From JBQLZQ01 sp052168355 (GTDB taxonomy: Bacteria > Pseudomonadota > Alphaproteobacteria > DSM-16000 > Inquilinaceae), in contig JBQLZQ010000070.1 of the NCBI GenBank assembly GCA_052168355.1, forward strand, positions 1-64,000: DNA of 64,000 bases, given 5' to 3'. Shown piece after piece: positions 32,725 through 41,743 of this stretch (the stretch's first letter is position 1; every line of letters begins with the position of its first letter). The notes below the pieces were generated by a model. It was not told the origin of the DNA, did no database searches, and worked only from the letters and a program-made list of their open reading frames with translations. Both the position numbers and the translations under genes were made by a program.

Positions 32725-34212
32725 ATGCGTATGCCCGACCCGGACCAGTCGGTGCTCGACCGGCGCCAGTCCATCGTCGCCGCGCTGCGCGCCATCGTCC
32801 CCGGCGAGGGCGTGATCGACGACATGGACGAGCGCCGGGCGTTCGAAAGCGACGGTCTGACGGCCTACAGCCAGATCCCGATGGTGGTGGTGCTGCCCGA
32901 GACCACGGACCAGGTCTCGCGCATCCTGCGCTATTGCCAGGACAACAAGGTCAAGGTGGTTCCGCGCGGGGCCGGAACCTCCCTGTCCGGCGGCGCCCTG
33001 CCGCTGGCCGACGGCATCCTCTTGGGCCTGTCCAAATTCAACCGGGTGCTGGAGGTCGACTACGCCAACCGCTGCGCCAGGGTGCAGCCCGGGGTAACGA
33101 ACCTGGGCATCACGGCGGCCGTCCAGCATGCCGACTTCTATTACGCGCCGGACCCGTCCAGCCAGATCGCCTGCTCTATCGGCGGCAATGTGGCGGAAAA
33201 CTCCGGCGGCGTGCATTGCCTGAAATATGGGCTGACGACCAACAATCTGTTGGGTCTGGAAGTCGTGCTGATGAATGGCGAGGTGGTGCGCATCGGCGGC
33301 AAGCACCTGGATTCCGGCGGCTACGACCTTCTCGGCGTGATGACGGGGTCCGAGGGGCTGTTGGGCGTGGTGACGGAGGTGACGGTGCGCATCCTGCGCC
33401 GGCCCGAAACCCAGCGCGCGCTGCTGATCGGCTTTCCCACGACGGAGGACGGCGGGCGGTGCGTGGCCAAGATCATCGCGTCGGGCATCATTCCCGCGGG
33501 GCTGGAAATGATGGACCGGCCGGCCATCCACGCGGCCGAGGATTTCGTTCATGCCGGCTACCCGCTGGATGTCGACGCGCTGCTGATCGTCGAGCTCGAC
33601 GGCCCGGCGGCGGAGGTCGACCATCTGATCGCCGCCGTTGAGACCATCGCCGGCCAATGCCGCGCGACCATGATCCAGATCAGCGGATCGGAGGAGGAGC
33701 GGCTGAAGTTCTGGGCCGGGCGCAAGGCCGCCTTCCCGGCCGCCGGGCGGATATCGCCCGACTATTACTGCATGGACGGCACCATCCCCCGCAAGGAACT
33801 GGCCAATGTCCTGCAGCGCATGACCGCGATGTCGGAAAAGTACGGGCTGCGGGTCGCCAATGTGTTCCACGCCGGGGACGGCAACCTGCACCCGCTGATC
33901 CTGTACGACGCCAACGTCGAGGGGGAACTGGGCCGGGCCGAGGCGTTCGGCGCCGACATTCTCAAGCTCTGCGTCGAGGTCGGCGGCGTCCTGACCGGCG
34001 AACACGGTGTCGGCGTCGAGAAACGCGACCTGATGGAAGTGCAGTTCAATGAGACCGACCTTGAGCACCAGCAGCGGCTGAAGTGCGCGTTCGACCCGGA
34101 CTCCCTTCTCAACCCGGGCAAGGTCTTTCCCCAATTGCATCGCTGCGCCGAAATGGGTCGGATGCATATCCATCGCGGCCAGATCCCCTTCCCCGACCTG
34201 CCACGCTTCTGA
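32725..34212 (+). CDS. glcD: Glycolate oxidase FAD subunit GlcD
   Basis: 495 aa flavoprotein that oxidises glycolate to glyoxylate as part of the GlcDEF complex. N-terminal PCMH-type FAD domain with VVPRGAGTSLSGGALPLADG and IACSIGGNVAENSGGVHC; C-terminal FAD-linked oxidase domain with NVFHAGDGNLHPLI and GEHGVGVEKRDLM. ATG at 32725 is seven bases after AGGGGAG. The stop overlaps the glcE start (TGATG, 34210-34214). Confidence 0.96.
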   Translation: MRMPDPDQSVLDRRQSIVAALRAIVPGEGVIDDMDERRAFESDGLTAYSQIPMVVVLPETTDQVSRILRYCQDNKVKVVPRGAGTSLSGGALPLADGILLGLSKFNRVLEVDYANRCARVQPGVTNLGITAAVQHADFYYAPDPSSQIACSIGGNVAENSGGVHCLKYGLTTNNLLGLEVVLMNGEVVRIGGKHLDSGGYDLLGVMTGSEGLLGVVTEVTVRILRRPETQRALLIGFPTTEDGGRCVAKIIASGIIPAGLEMMDRPAIHAAEDFVHAGYPLDVDALLIVELDGPAAEVDHLIAAVETIAGQCRATMIQISGSEEERLKFWAGRKAAFPAAGRISPDYYCMDGTIPRKELANVLQRMTAMSEKYGLRVANVFHAGDGNLHPLILYDANVEGELGRAEAFGADILKLCVEVGGVLTGEHGVGVEKRDLMEVQFNETDLEHQQRLKCAFDPDSLLNPGKVFPQLHRCAEMGRMHIHRGQIPFPDLPRF

Positions 34213-35426
34213 TGGCGGATACGCTGCGGCCTGAAACGCCGGATCAGGTTCTCGACGCCATACGCTGGGCCGCGGCCGAGGAACAGCCGCTGGAACTGGT
34301 CGGAGCCGGCACCAAGCGCGGATGGGGGCGCGCGATCCAGACCGGCCATCGCCTCGACCTGTCGAGACTGAGCGGCGTCACCCTGTACGAACCCGAAGAG
34401 CTGGTCATGACGGCCTGGCCGGGGACGAAACTGACCGAGATCGAGGCGGTGCTGGCCCGCCAGAACCAGCAGCTCGCGTTCGAGCCGCCGGATCTGGGCC
34501 CGCTGCTGGGCGCGCCCGCCGGGGCCGGCACCGCGGGGGGCATGTTCGCCTGCAACCTGGCCGGACCTCGCCGGCTGCAGGCCGGGGCCGCGCGGGACCA
34601 TCTGCTGGGGCTGACGGCGGTCAGCGGCCGGGCGGAATCGTTCAAGACCGGCGGGCGGGTGGTGAAGAACGTGACCGGCTACGATCTGTGCAAGCTGATG
34701 ACCGGCGCCTTCGGCACCCTGGGCGCCCTCACCCAGGTCACCTTCAAGGTGCTGCCGGCGCCCGAGGAGGCGGAGACGGTGCTGGTGCGCGGGCTGGACG
34801 ATGCCGCCGCCGTCCGCGCCATGACCCTGGCGCTGGGCGGCCCGTACGACGTGTCGGGCGCGGCCCATGTGCCGGCCGGTCCGGCGGCCCGCAGCGCGGT
34901 CGGATCGATCGCCGCGGGCGGGGCCGCGACGGCGCTGCGCCTGGAAGGGTTCGGTCCTTCGGTCGCCTCCCGCGCCGGCGCGTTGCGCGAGGCGTTGAGC
35001 GGTCTTGGCACTCTCGACTGGCTGGTGGGGGAGGAAAGCACGGCCTTCTGGCGCGAGGTCCGGGACGTGACGCCGTTTGTCGGCGACGACCGCACGGTGT
35101 GGAAACTGTCGACCGCGCCGTCAGAGGCGGCGGGGCTTCTGGCACAACTGAACCGTGCCGGGGCGGAGCATCTGATGGATTGGGGCGGCGGGCTGATCTG
35201 GCTGGCCGTCGGCGCCGGCGACAACGCCGCGGCGACGGACATCCGCGCCGCCATTGCCGGCGTCGGCGGCCACGCCACCCTGATCAGGGCGCCCGAGGCG
35301 GCCCGCGCCGCGCTGGAGGTGTTCGAGCCGCTGCCGCCCGCGTTGGCCGCCCTCACGGCGCGGATCAAGGACAGTTTCGACCCGCGGCGCATTCTCAATC
35401 CCGGCCGGATGTACGCGGGCGTTTAG
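34212..35426 (+). CDS. glcE: Glycolate oxidase subunit GlcE
   Basis: 404 aa second flavin-binding subunit of glycolate oxidase. It keeps a shortened PCMH FAD domain: VGAGTKRGWG, LGAPAGAGTAGGMFACNLAGPRR, FKTGGRVVKNVTGYDLCKLM and FDPRRILNPGRMY. Start at 34212 is set by the one-base TGATG overlap with glcD, implying translational coupling; glcF follows after ten bases. Confidence 0.95.
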   Translation: MADTLRPETPDQVLDAIRWAAAEEQPLELVGAGTKRGWGRAIQTGHRLDLSRLSGVTLYEPEELVMTAWPGTKLTEIEAVLARQNQQLAFEPPDLGPLLGAPAGAGTAGGMFACNLAGPRRLQAGAARDHLLGLTAVSGRAESFKTGGRVVKNVTGYDLCKLMTGAFGTLGALTQVTFKVLPAPEEAETVLVRGLDDAAAVRAMTLALGGPYDVSGAAHVPAGPAARSAVGSIAAGGAATALRLEGFGPSVASRAGALREALSGLGTLDWLVGEESTAFWREVRDVTPFVGDDRTVWKLSTAPSEAAGLLAQLNRAGAEHLMDWGGGLIWLAVGAGDNAAATDIRAAIAGVGGHATLIRAPEAARAALEVFEPLPPALAALTARIKDSFDPRRILNPGRMYAGV

Positions 35427-35436
35427 GGCACACGGC

Positions 35437-36795
35437 ATGCAGACCAGCTTCACCCTCGCCCAGCTCGCCGACTCGGCCATGGCCGAATCCGAGAAGATCC
35501 TGCGCGCCTGCGTCCATTGCGGCTTCTGCCTGGCCACCTGCCCGACCTATCAGCTTCTCGGCGACGAGCTGGACAGCCCCCGCGGCCGCATCTACCAGAT
35601 CAAGGACATGTTCGAGAACGACAAGCCGGCGCCCGACCGGGTTGTCACCCACATCGACCGCTGCCTGTCCTGCCTGTCGTGCATGACCACGTGTCCGTCG
35701 GGCGTGCACTACATGCATCTGGTCGACCACGCCCGCGCCTATATCGAGAAGACCCACCAACGGCCGGCGGCCGAGCGCTGGCTGCGCGCCATGCTGGCCG
35801 CCACCCTGCCCTATCCGCGACGGTTTCGCGCCGCCCTGATCGGCGCCTGGCTGGGCCGCCCGTTCGCCGGCCTGATGCCGGCCCGGCTGCGCGCCATGCT
35901 GGCCCTGGCGCCCCGGCGTCTGGCTTCCCCCAGCCCGGTCGACCGGCCCCAGGTGTTCGCGGCCAAGGGCACGCCGACGCGGCGCGTGGCCCTGCTCAAC
36001 GGTTGCGCCCAGCAGGTGCTCGATCCTGAAATCAACGAGGCCACGATCCGTCTGCTCACCCGCCACGGGGTCGAGGTGGTGGTCGCCAAGGGGGCCGGGT
36101 GCTGCGGCGCGCTGACCCATCACATGGGCAAGGAAGCCGCGTCCCACCGCAGCGCCGTCGCCAACATCGCCGCCTGGACGCGGGAGATCGAGGGCAAGGG
36201 GCTGGATGCCATCGTCATCAACACCTCGGGCTGCGGGACCACGGTCAAGGATTACGGCTTCATGTTCCGCGACGATCCGGATTGGGCCGACAAGGCGGCC
36301 GCCGTCGCCTCCCGCGCCCGCGACATCAGCGAACTCATGGCCGACATCGGGCTGGCCCCGCCGACCATCGAAACCGGCCAGCGGGTGGCCTATCATTCCG
36401 CCTGCTCGATGCAGCACGGCCAGCGGCTGACGGGCCAGCCCAAGGCGCTGCTGGCGGCCGCCGGGTTCGACGTCCGCGAGGTGCCCGAGGGGCATCTGTG
36501 CTGCGGATCGGCCGGCACCTATAATCTGATGCAGCCGGACCTGGCCGGCCGCCTGCGCGACCGCAAGGTGGCGAACATCGAAGAGACCATGCCGGACCTG
36601 GTGGCCGCCGGCAATATCGGCTGCATGACGCAGATCGGCAGCGCCACCAATCTGCCGGTCGTCCACACCGCCAGCCTGCTCGACTGGGCCACCGGCGGAC
36701 CGATGCCCGCCGCCCTGGCCGGCCGGTTTCCCGACCCCGCGCCGCGCCCCGAGCGCACGGCCGATCCGGCGGCGAAAACCCTGGCGGCGGAATAA
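35437..36795 (+). CDS. glcF: Glycolate oxidase iron-sulfur subunit GlcF
   Basis: 452 aa electron-transfer subunit. Two 4Fe-4S ferredoxin motifs are seen, CVHCGFCLATCP (25-36) and CLSCLSCMTTCP (about 77-88), followed by two cysteine-rich CCG domains (NGCAQQV ... GAGCCGALTHH, and YHSACSMQH ... HLCCGSAGTYNL). It passes electrons from the GlcD/GlcE flavins towards the quinone pool. Third gene of the glcDEF operon. Confidence 0.96.
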   Translation: MQTSFTLAQLADSAMAESEKILRACVHCGFCLATCPTYQLLGDELDSPRGRIYQIKDMFENDKPAPDRVVTHIDRCLSCLSCMTTCPSGVHYMHLVDHARAYIEKTHQRPAAERWLRAMLAATLPYPRRFRAALIGAWLGRPFAGLMPARLRAMLALAPRRLASPSPVDRPQVFAAKGTPTRRVALLNGCAQQVLDPEINEATIRLLTRHGVEVVVAKGAGCCGALTHHMGKEAASHRSAVANIAAWTREIEGKGLDAIVINTSGCGTTVKDYGFMFRDDPDWADKAAAVASRARDISELMADIGLAPPTIETGQRVAYHSACSMQHGQRLTGQPKALLAAAGFDVREVPEGHLCCGSAGTYNLMQPDLAGRLRDRKVANIEETMPDLVAAGNIGCMTQIGSATNLPVVHTASLLDWATGGPMPAALAGRFPDPAPRPERTADPAAKTLAAE

Positions 36796-36846
36796 TACCC
36801 GGCCGCCCCCTTGCCTTGGGCCATGGGATTGCTAAACTTTGTGATT

Positions 36847-37419
36847 ATGACAAATCTCGGTCGTGCGCTGCTGGTCGTTGTCCTCGCGGTTGTCTGCCTG
36901 GGGCCGGGGTCAAGCCCGACCAGCGCCGGGCAAGACGATGCCCGACTGGAGCCGCTGTTCGACCGCCTGAAACAGGCCGACCCGGGCGAGGCGCAGATCG
37001 TCGAGGGGCTGATCTGGAGCATCTGGCATGCCTATGACGGCGGCGACGCCACCGTGCCCAGCCTGATGCGCCGGGGCCAGGCGGCCATGGCGCGGCAGGA
37101 CTTCGCGGCCGCCGAGACCTACTACAGCCAGGTTATCGACAAGGATCCGGATTTCGCCGAAGCCTGGAACCGGCGCGCCACCGTGCGCTATCTGCGCGAC
37201 GACTATCGAGGGTCCGTCGCCGATATCGGCGAGACGCTGGCCCGGGAACCGCGCCATTTCGGCGCCCTGTCCGGCCTCGGTCTGATCTACATCCAGCTCG
37301 ACGCGCTGGAGCCGGCCATCGCCGCGTTCGAGGCGGCCCTGGAGATCCACCCGACCATGCCCGGCGCCCGGGCCAACGTAGAGTCCCTGCGAGAACGATT
37401 GGCGGGCCGCGAGATTTAG
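36847..37419 (+). CDS. Secreted or membrane-anchored TPR protein
   Basis: 190 aa from the ATG at 36847; an upstream ATG at 36811 is possible. An N-terminal hydrophobic stretch (LGRALLVVVLAVVCLGPG) is a signal peptide or anchor. Two or three TPR units follow (AAMARQDFAAAETYYSQVIDKDPDFAEAWNRRA ... YRGSVADIGETLAREPRHFGALSGLG ... LEPAIAAFEAALEIHPTMPGA). This is a common alphaproteobacterial layout of unknown function. Its stop overlaps, tail to tail, the stop of the foreign-looking gene on the other strand. Confidence 0.85.
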   Translation: MTNLGRALLVVVLAVVCLGPGSSPTSAGQDDARLEPLFDRLKQADPGEAQIVEGLIWSIWHAYDGGDATVPSLMRRGQAAMARQDFAAAETYYSQVIDKDPDFAEAWNRRATVRYLRDDYRGSVADIGETLAREPRHFGALSGLGLIYIQLDALEPAIAAFEAALEIHPTMPGARANVESLRERLAGREI

Positions 37420-38141
37420 AGACCTCTCCGAAGCGGTACCAAGGAAGCCTGCACGCCGAATTCGCGAAACCTGTCCGGAAAAACCTCCTGGAAAATATCC
37501 AAGGCGCAAATACCTGCCTGCGCCGTGGTCTTTAAGACAAGATCTAAGGCTGGACCGTCGCCATGAAGATAAGCCTGCTCCACACGCTTATGATTTGGGG
37601 CTTCGATAATTCTTGTACTAGAAAGTACACCCTGTTGATTCGGATGAGCACCAAAGTCAATTGTATGCTCATATAAGTATTCGAATATATTTGCTTTATT
37701 AATATCGGACTCTTTTACGCTTTTTCGTACCTTTGAAAATTGAAATTCTTTCCTGACGCTTTTTGACGCTTCCTCTGTCTCCCCACGATTTAACCAAATT
37801 TCAGCTAGAGACGGAAGCCTCCTAATGTGAAGGGCATACGCGCTATATTCCAGACAGCTACGCAAAAGCGGATACGTATCTGTAATTTGTCCAGCAAAAG
37901 CATGCTCGCACGCCGCTCGATAAGCGGCGTGAGAGCGGGAAAAAAAGAACGGCAGCAAAATATTGTCTGGGTCTATCCAATTCTCGTGAATGTTCTTAAA
38001 TAAAATATCGATCTCAATAATTTTGTGGCATACCTCTTTCTTATTGTGGAACGTAGCGAACCTGTTCTGATAAGCCAACTCCATATATGCAGTAAGTATA
38101 TCTTGGCCCCATCCTGGCGGAGGATCTATTTTTTCCTTCAT
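37416..38141 (-). CDS. Uncharacterised all-alpha protein, AT-rich and probably acquired
   Basis: 241 aa, no family confidently recognised. The sequence is predicted mostly helical, with FFFSRSHAAYRAACEHAFAGQITDTYPLLRSCLEYSAYALHI in its middle, a pattern reminiscent of HEPN-like or DUF5677-type helical bundles, followed by a charged region and PNQQGVLSS. AT-rich codons (many tta, ata and aat) contrast sharply with both neighbours, so recent transfer is likely. It overlaps the convergent TPR gene by four bases and is inserted between it and tag. It could be a stand-alone defence or regulatory protein; this is speculation. Confidence 0.75.
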   Translation of the reverse strand: MKEKIDPPPGWGQDILTAYMELAYQNRFATFHNKKEVCHKIIEIDILFKNIHENWIDPDNILLPFFFSRSHAAYRAACEHAFAGQITDTYPLLRSCLEYSAYALHIRRLPSLAEIWLNRGETEEASKSVRKEFQFSKVRKSVKESDINKANIFEYLYEHTIDFGAHPNQQGVLSSTRIIEAPNHKRVEQAYLHGDGPALDLVLKTTAQAGICALDIFQEVFPDRFREFGVQASLVPLRRGL

Positions 38142-38212
38142 ATTTGCTCGCTATATAATGTTTATCCACAGTTTTTTGTCTTCCGCACGTCACAGAACTT
38201 GAATGTGGAAAA

Positions 38213-38845
38213 TCACAAAGGCCGGACAAAGCGCTCCCGCTCGGTCTCCACCACCGCCCGGGCGAAGCAACCCTCCAGATGATCGTTGACCAGGCCCATG
38301 GCCTGCATGAAGGCATAGACCGTGGTCGGGCCGACGAAGCTCCACCCCCGTTTCTTGAGGTCCCTGGCCAGCGCAGTCGAGGCGTCGGTCGTCGGCATGG
38401 CCATCAGGGTCGCCTTGTCGTACCGCGCCGGGCGGTCGGCGGCGGCCGGCTCGAAGCGCCAGAAGTAGGCGGCGAGCGACCCGAATTCCTGTTTTAGAAG
38501 AAGGGCCTTTCCGGCGTTGTTGATGGTCGACTCGATCTTCCGGCGATGCCGAACGATGCCGGCGTCGGCCAGCAGCCGCTGGATATCGCTTTCGCCATAG
38601 GCGGCGACCGCCTGCATGTCGAAACCGTCGAAGGCGCGGCGGAAATTCTCGCGCTTGCGCAGGATGGTCAGCCACGACAGTCCGGACTGAAACCCTTCCA
38701 GGCACAGCTTTTCGAACAGCCGTCGGTCGTCGGCGATCGGCCGCCCCCATTCCGTGTCGTGGTAGGCGACATAGTCGTCCTGGGTGCCGGGCCACCAGCA
38801 GCGCTTCTTGCCGTCGGCCCCCCGCTCGATCCCGTCGTCGGCCAT
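38213..38845 (-). CDS. tag: DNA-3-methyladenine glycosylase I
   Basis: 210 aa base-excision repair enzyme removing 3-methyladenine. Seen: RCWWPGTQDDYVAYHDTEWG, FEKLCLEGFQSGLSWLTILRKRENF and FVGPTTVYAFMQAMGLVNDH, all Tag hallmarks. Of the zinc ligands, the N-terminal Cys (CWW) and His (YHDTEWG) are visible. Start ATG at 38845 lies four bases after the pyk stop, so it is co-transcribed with pyruvate kinase. Confidence 0.95.
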   Translation of the reverse strand: MADDGIERGADGKKRCWWPGTQDDYVAYHDTEWGRPIADDRRLFEKLCLEGFQSGLSWLTILRKRENFRRAFDGFDMQAVAAYGESDIQRLLADAGIVRHRRKIESTINNAGKALLLKQEFGSLAAYFWRFEPAAADRPARYDKATLMAMPTTDASTALARDLKKRGWSFVGPTTVYAFMQAMGLVNDHLEGCFARAVVETERERFVRPL

Positions 38846-38849
38846 CGCC

Positions 38850-40304
38850 TCACGCCTCGACCCAGGCGATGCGCAGCACGTTGGTGTTGCCGGGCGTGCC
38901 GAAGGGCACACCGGCGGTGATCACCAGACGCTGCCCCTCGGTGGCGATGCCGTCGACATAGGCGATCCGGCAGGCCTTGCGGACCATGCCGGCGAAGTCG
39001 CTGACATCGGCCGTGTGCTCGGAATGAACGCCCCAGCACAGGGCCAGGCGCCGCGCCGTGTCGAGGTTGGAGGTCAGGCACAGAATGGGGACGTCGGGCC
39101 GTTCGCGCGCCGCCCGCAGCGCGGTCGATCCGGACGTCGTGTAGGTGACGATGGCCGCCGCCCGGATGGTGGTGGCGACCTGGCGGGCGGCGGCGGTGAT
39201 GGCGTCGGCGGCGGTGTGTTCCGGGTCGTAATGCTCGGCATCGAGGATGCGGCGGTACTGGGGGTCGCGTTCCACCCGCTGGGCGATCCGGTCCATCATC
39301 GACACCGCCTCGCGCGGGAAGTCGCCCGAGGCGGTTTCCGCCGACAGCATCACCGCGTCGGCGCCGTCATAGACGGCGGTGGCCACGTCCGACGCCTCCG
39401 CGCGGGTGGGCGTGGGGGCGCCGATCATGCTCTCCAGCATCTGAGTCGCGACGATCACCGGCTTGCCCGCCTGGCGGCACTTGCGCACGATCTGCTTCTG
39501 CAGGCTGGGCACGTCTTCCGCCGGCATCTCCACACCCAGATCGCCGCGCGCCACCATCATGGCGTCGGTCATCTCGATCAGCTCGTCCAGGTGATAGATG
39601 GCCGACGGCTTCTCCATCTTGACGATCAGGTGGGCGCGTCCGGCGATCAGCCGCCGCGCCTCGGCCACGTCCTCCGGCCGCTGCACGAAGGACAGGGCCA
39701 CCCAGTCGACGCCGATGTCGAGCGCGAAACGCAGATCGTCGCGGTCCTTGGTGGTCAGCGGCGATAGGGGCAGGATGGTGTTGGGGACGTTGAGCCCCTT
39801 GCGGGCCGACAGCTTGGTGCCCGCCTCCACCGTGGTTTCGGCGAAGTCCGGCCCGCAATGCTCGACGTTGAGCCGCACCTTGCCGTCGTCGAGCAGCAGC
39901 TTCTGCCCCACCGACATGGCGGCGAACACTTCCGGATGCGGCAGGCTCACGCGGGTCGCGTCGCCCGGCTTGTCCTCCATGTCCAGACGCAGCTTGTGGC
40001 CCGGCGAGATGTCGATGGGGCCGTCGGCGAAGGTGCCGATGCGCAGCTTGGGGCCCTGCAGATCGGCCATGGCGGCGATCGGCCGGCCCACCTTCTTCTC
40101 CAGCGCCCGGATGATCTTGAGGCGGTCGGCATGGCCTTGCTGGTCGCCGTGGCTGAAATTGAGCCGGAAGACGTCGACCCCCGCCAGAAACAGCGCCTCG
40201 ATCGTCTCCTTCGTGCTGCTGGCGGGGCCCAGGGTGGCCACGATCTTGGCCTTGCGGGCGCGCTTGATCGGGGGGCGGTTGGAGCTTTTGTCGGAACTCG
40301 TCAT
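38850..40304 (-). CDS. pyk: Pyruvate kinase
   Basis: 484 aa; converts PEP and ADP to pyruvate and ATP. Motifs: KIVATLGPASS, FRLNFSHGD, MADLQGPKLRIG, the signature IVKMEKPSAI, MVARGDLGVEMP and SMIGAPTPTRAEASDVATAVYDGADAVMLSAETASGD. The C-terminal allosteric domain is complete. It precedes tag by four bases. The glycerate 2-kinase lies 73 bases upstream in the same direction, so glycerate can be routed via 2-phosphoglycerate and PEP to pyruvate. Confidence 0.97.
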   Translation of the reverse strand: MTSSDKSSNRPPIKRARKAKIVATLGPASSTKETIEALFLAGVDVFRLNFSHGDQQGHADRLKIIRALEKKVGRPIAAMADLQGPKLRIGTFADGPIDISPGHKLRLDMEDKPGDATRVSLPHPEVFAAMSVGQKLLLDDGKVRLNVEHCGPDFAETTVEAGTKLSARKGLNVPNTILPLSPLTTKDRDDLRFALDIGVDWVALSFVQRPEDVAEARRLIAGRAHLIVKMEKPSAIYHLDELIEMTDAMMVARGDLGVEMPAEDVPSLQKQIVRKCRQAGKPVIVATQMLESMIGAPTPTRAEASDVATAVYDGADAVMLSAETASGDFPREAVSMMDRIAQRVERDPQYRRILDAEHYDPEHTAADAITAAARQVATTIRAAAIVTYTTSGSTALRAARERPDVPILCLTSNLDTARRLALCWGVHSEHTADVSDFAGMVRKACRIAYVDGIATEGQRLVITAGVPFGTPGNTNVLRIAWVEA

Positions 40305-40377
40305 GGGCAGGCGCCTGTGGATTGTTTGGCTGGCCTTGGCCTGGATGTCAGCGGCACGGTCGGGACCATCGATGGCA

Positions 40378-41670
40378 TCAGGACGGCGGCAGGATCAGAA
40401 TGGCCCGAAAGTCGTTGACGTTGGTCGCCGTCGGTCCGGTGACCACGAGGTCATCAAGTCCAGCGAAGAAACCATATCCGTCATTGGCGGCCAAGCGCTG
40501 TTTGGCGTCGATGCCCGCCCTGGCGGCGCGGATCAGCGAATCGGGCCCGGCCAGGGCGCCGGCATTGTCCTCGCTGCCATCGATACCATCGGTGTCGCAG
40601 GCGATGGCGTGGACGGACGGATGACCGTCCAGGGCGACCGTCAGGGCCAGCAGGAATTCCGCGTTGCGGCCGCCCCGGCCCTCGCCGCGCACGGTGACGG
40701 TGGTTTCGCCGCCCGACAACAAGACGCACGGCGGGGCCACGGGCTGGCCAAAGCGAACCGTCTGGCGGGCGATGGCGGCGTGGACCAGGGCCACGTCCCG
40801 CGCCTCGCCCTCGATGCAGTCCGACAGGATCAACGGCGTCACATCGGCGCCCCAGGCGACATCGGCCGCGGCCTCCAGCGCCATCTGCGGCGTCGCGATC
40901 ATCACCGATTCGGTGCGGTCGAACAGCGGATCGCCGGGCTTGGGCGTTTCCTCGGCCCAATCCAGATGACGGCGTACGGCGTCGGGCACCGCCACCGCGT
41001 ATTTGGCGATCACGGCGCGGGCATCGGCCAGGGTCGTCGGATCCGGCACCGTGGGGCCGGACGCGATGACCGCCGGGTCGTCCCCCGGCACGTCGGAAAT
41101 CATGAGCGCGACGAGGCGCGCCGGCGCCGCCGCCGCCGCCAGCCGCCCGCCCTTGATCGCCGACAGATGCTTGCGCACGCAGTTCATCTCGCCGATGGCC
41201 GCGCCGGATCGCAGCAGCGCCTTGTTGACGGCCTGCTTGTCCTCCAGCGTCAGCCCCTCGGCCGGCAGCGACAACAGCGCCGAACCGCCACCCGAGATCA
41301 GACACAGCACCAGATCGTCCGCGCTCAAGCCCTCGACCATGGCCAGAATGCGGGCCGCCGCCGCCCGCCCGGCCTCGTCGGGCACCGGGTGCGCCGCCTC
41401 GACGATCTCGATGGACCGGCAGGGAACGCCATGGCCGTAGCGGGTGACGACCAGCCCTTCGAGCGGCCCCGGCCAGTGCTCCTCGACCGCCCGGGCCATG
41501 GCCGCGGACGCCTTTCCCGCCCCGATCACCACGGTCCGGCCGCGCGGCGGATCCGGCAGATGGCCGGGCACGCAGCGCGCCGGCAGGGCGGCGGCGACGG
41601 CGGCGTCGAACAGGGCGCGCAGCAGATGCGGAGGATCGAGGGTCATGGGCCCGGTCCCATTTATCGGCAT
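40378..41670 (-). CDS. Glycerate 2-kinase (type II, MOFRL family)
   Basis: 430 aa (422 if the in-frame ATG at 41646 is used). Phosphorylates glycerate to 2-phosphoglycerate. N-terminal DUF4147 domain with VVIGAGKASAAMARAVE, VVTRYGHG, EAAHPVPDEAG and LISGGGSALL; C-terminal MOFRL domain with LSGGETTVTVRGEGRGGRNAEFLL and ACDTDGIDGSEDNAGA. With pyk downstream this resembles the ttuD-pyk arrangement of tartrate and glycerate use, and links to the glyoxylate produced by glcDEF. Confidence 0.94.
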   Translation of the reverse strand: MPINGTGPMTLDPPHLLRALFDAAVAAALPARCVPGHLPDPPRGRTVVIGAGKASAAMARAVEEHWPGPLEGLVVTRYGHGVPCRSIEIVEAAHPVPDEAGRAAAARILAMVEGLSADDLVLCLISGGGSALLSLPAEGLTLEDKQAVNKALLRSGAAIGEMNCVRKHLSAIKGGRLAAAAAPARLVALMISDVPGDDPAVIASGPTVPDPTTLADARAVIAKYAVAVPDAVRRHLDWAEETPKPGDPLFDRTESVMIATPQMALEAAADVAWGADVTPLILSDCIEGEARDVALVHAAIARQTVRFGQPVAPPCVLLSGGETTVTVRGEGRGGRNAEFLLALTVALDGHPSVHAIACDTDGIDGSEDNAGALAGPDSLIRAARAGIDAKQRLAANDGYGFFAGLDDLVVTGPTATNVNDFRAILILPPS

Positions 41671-41743
41671 TTCTCTTCGTCCGTTTGTCGGCGTTTCTTT
41701 TTGGAGCCTGTTCGGGAATAGGACACGGGCGCCACCGCCCCCG

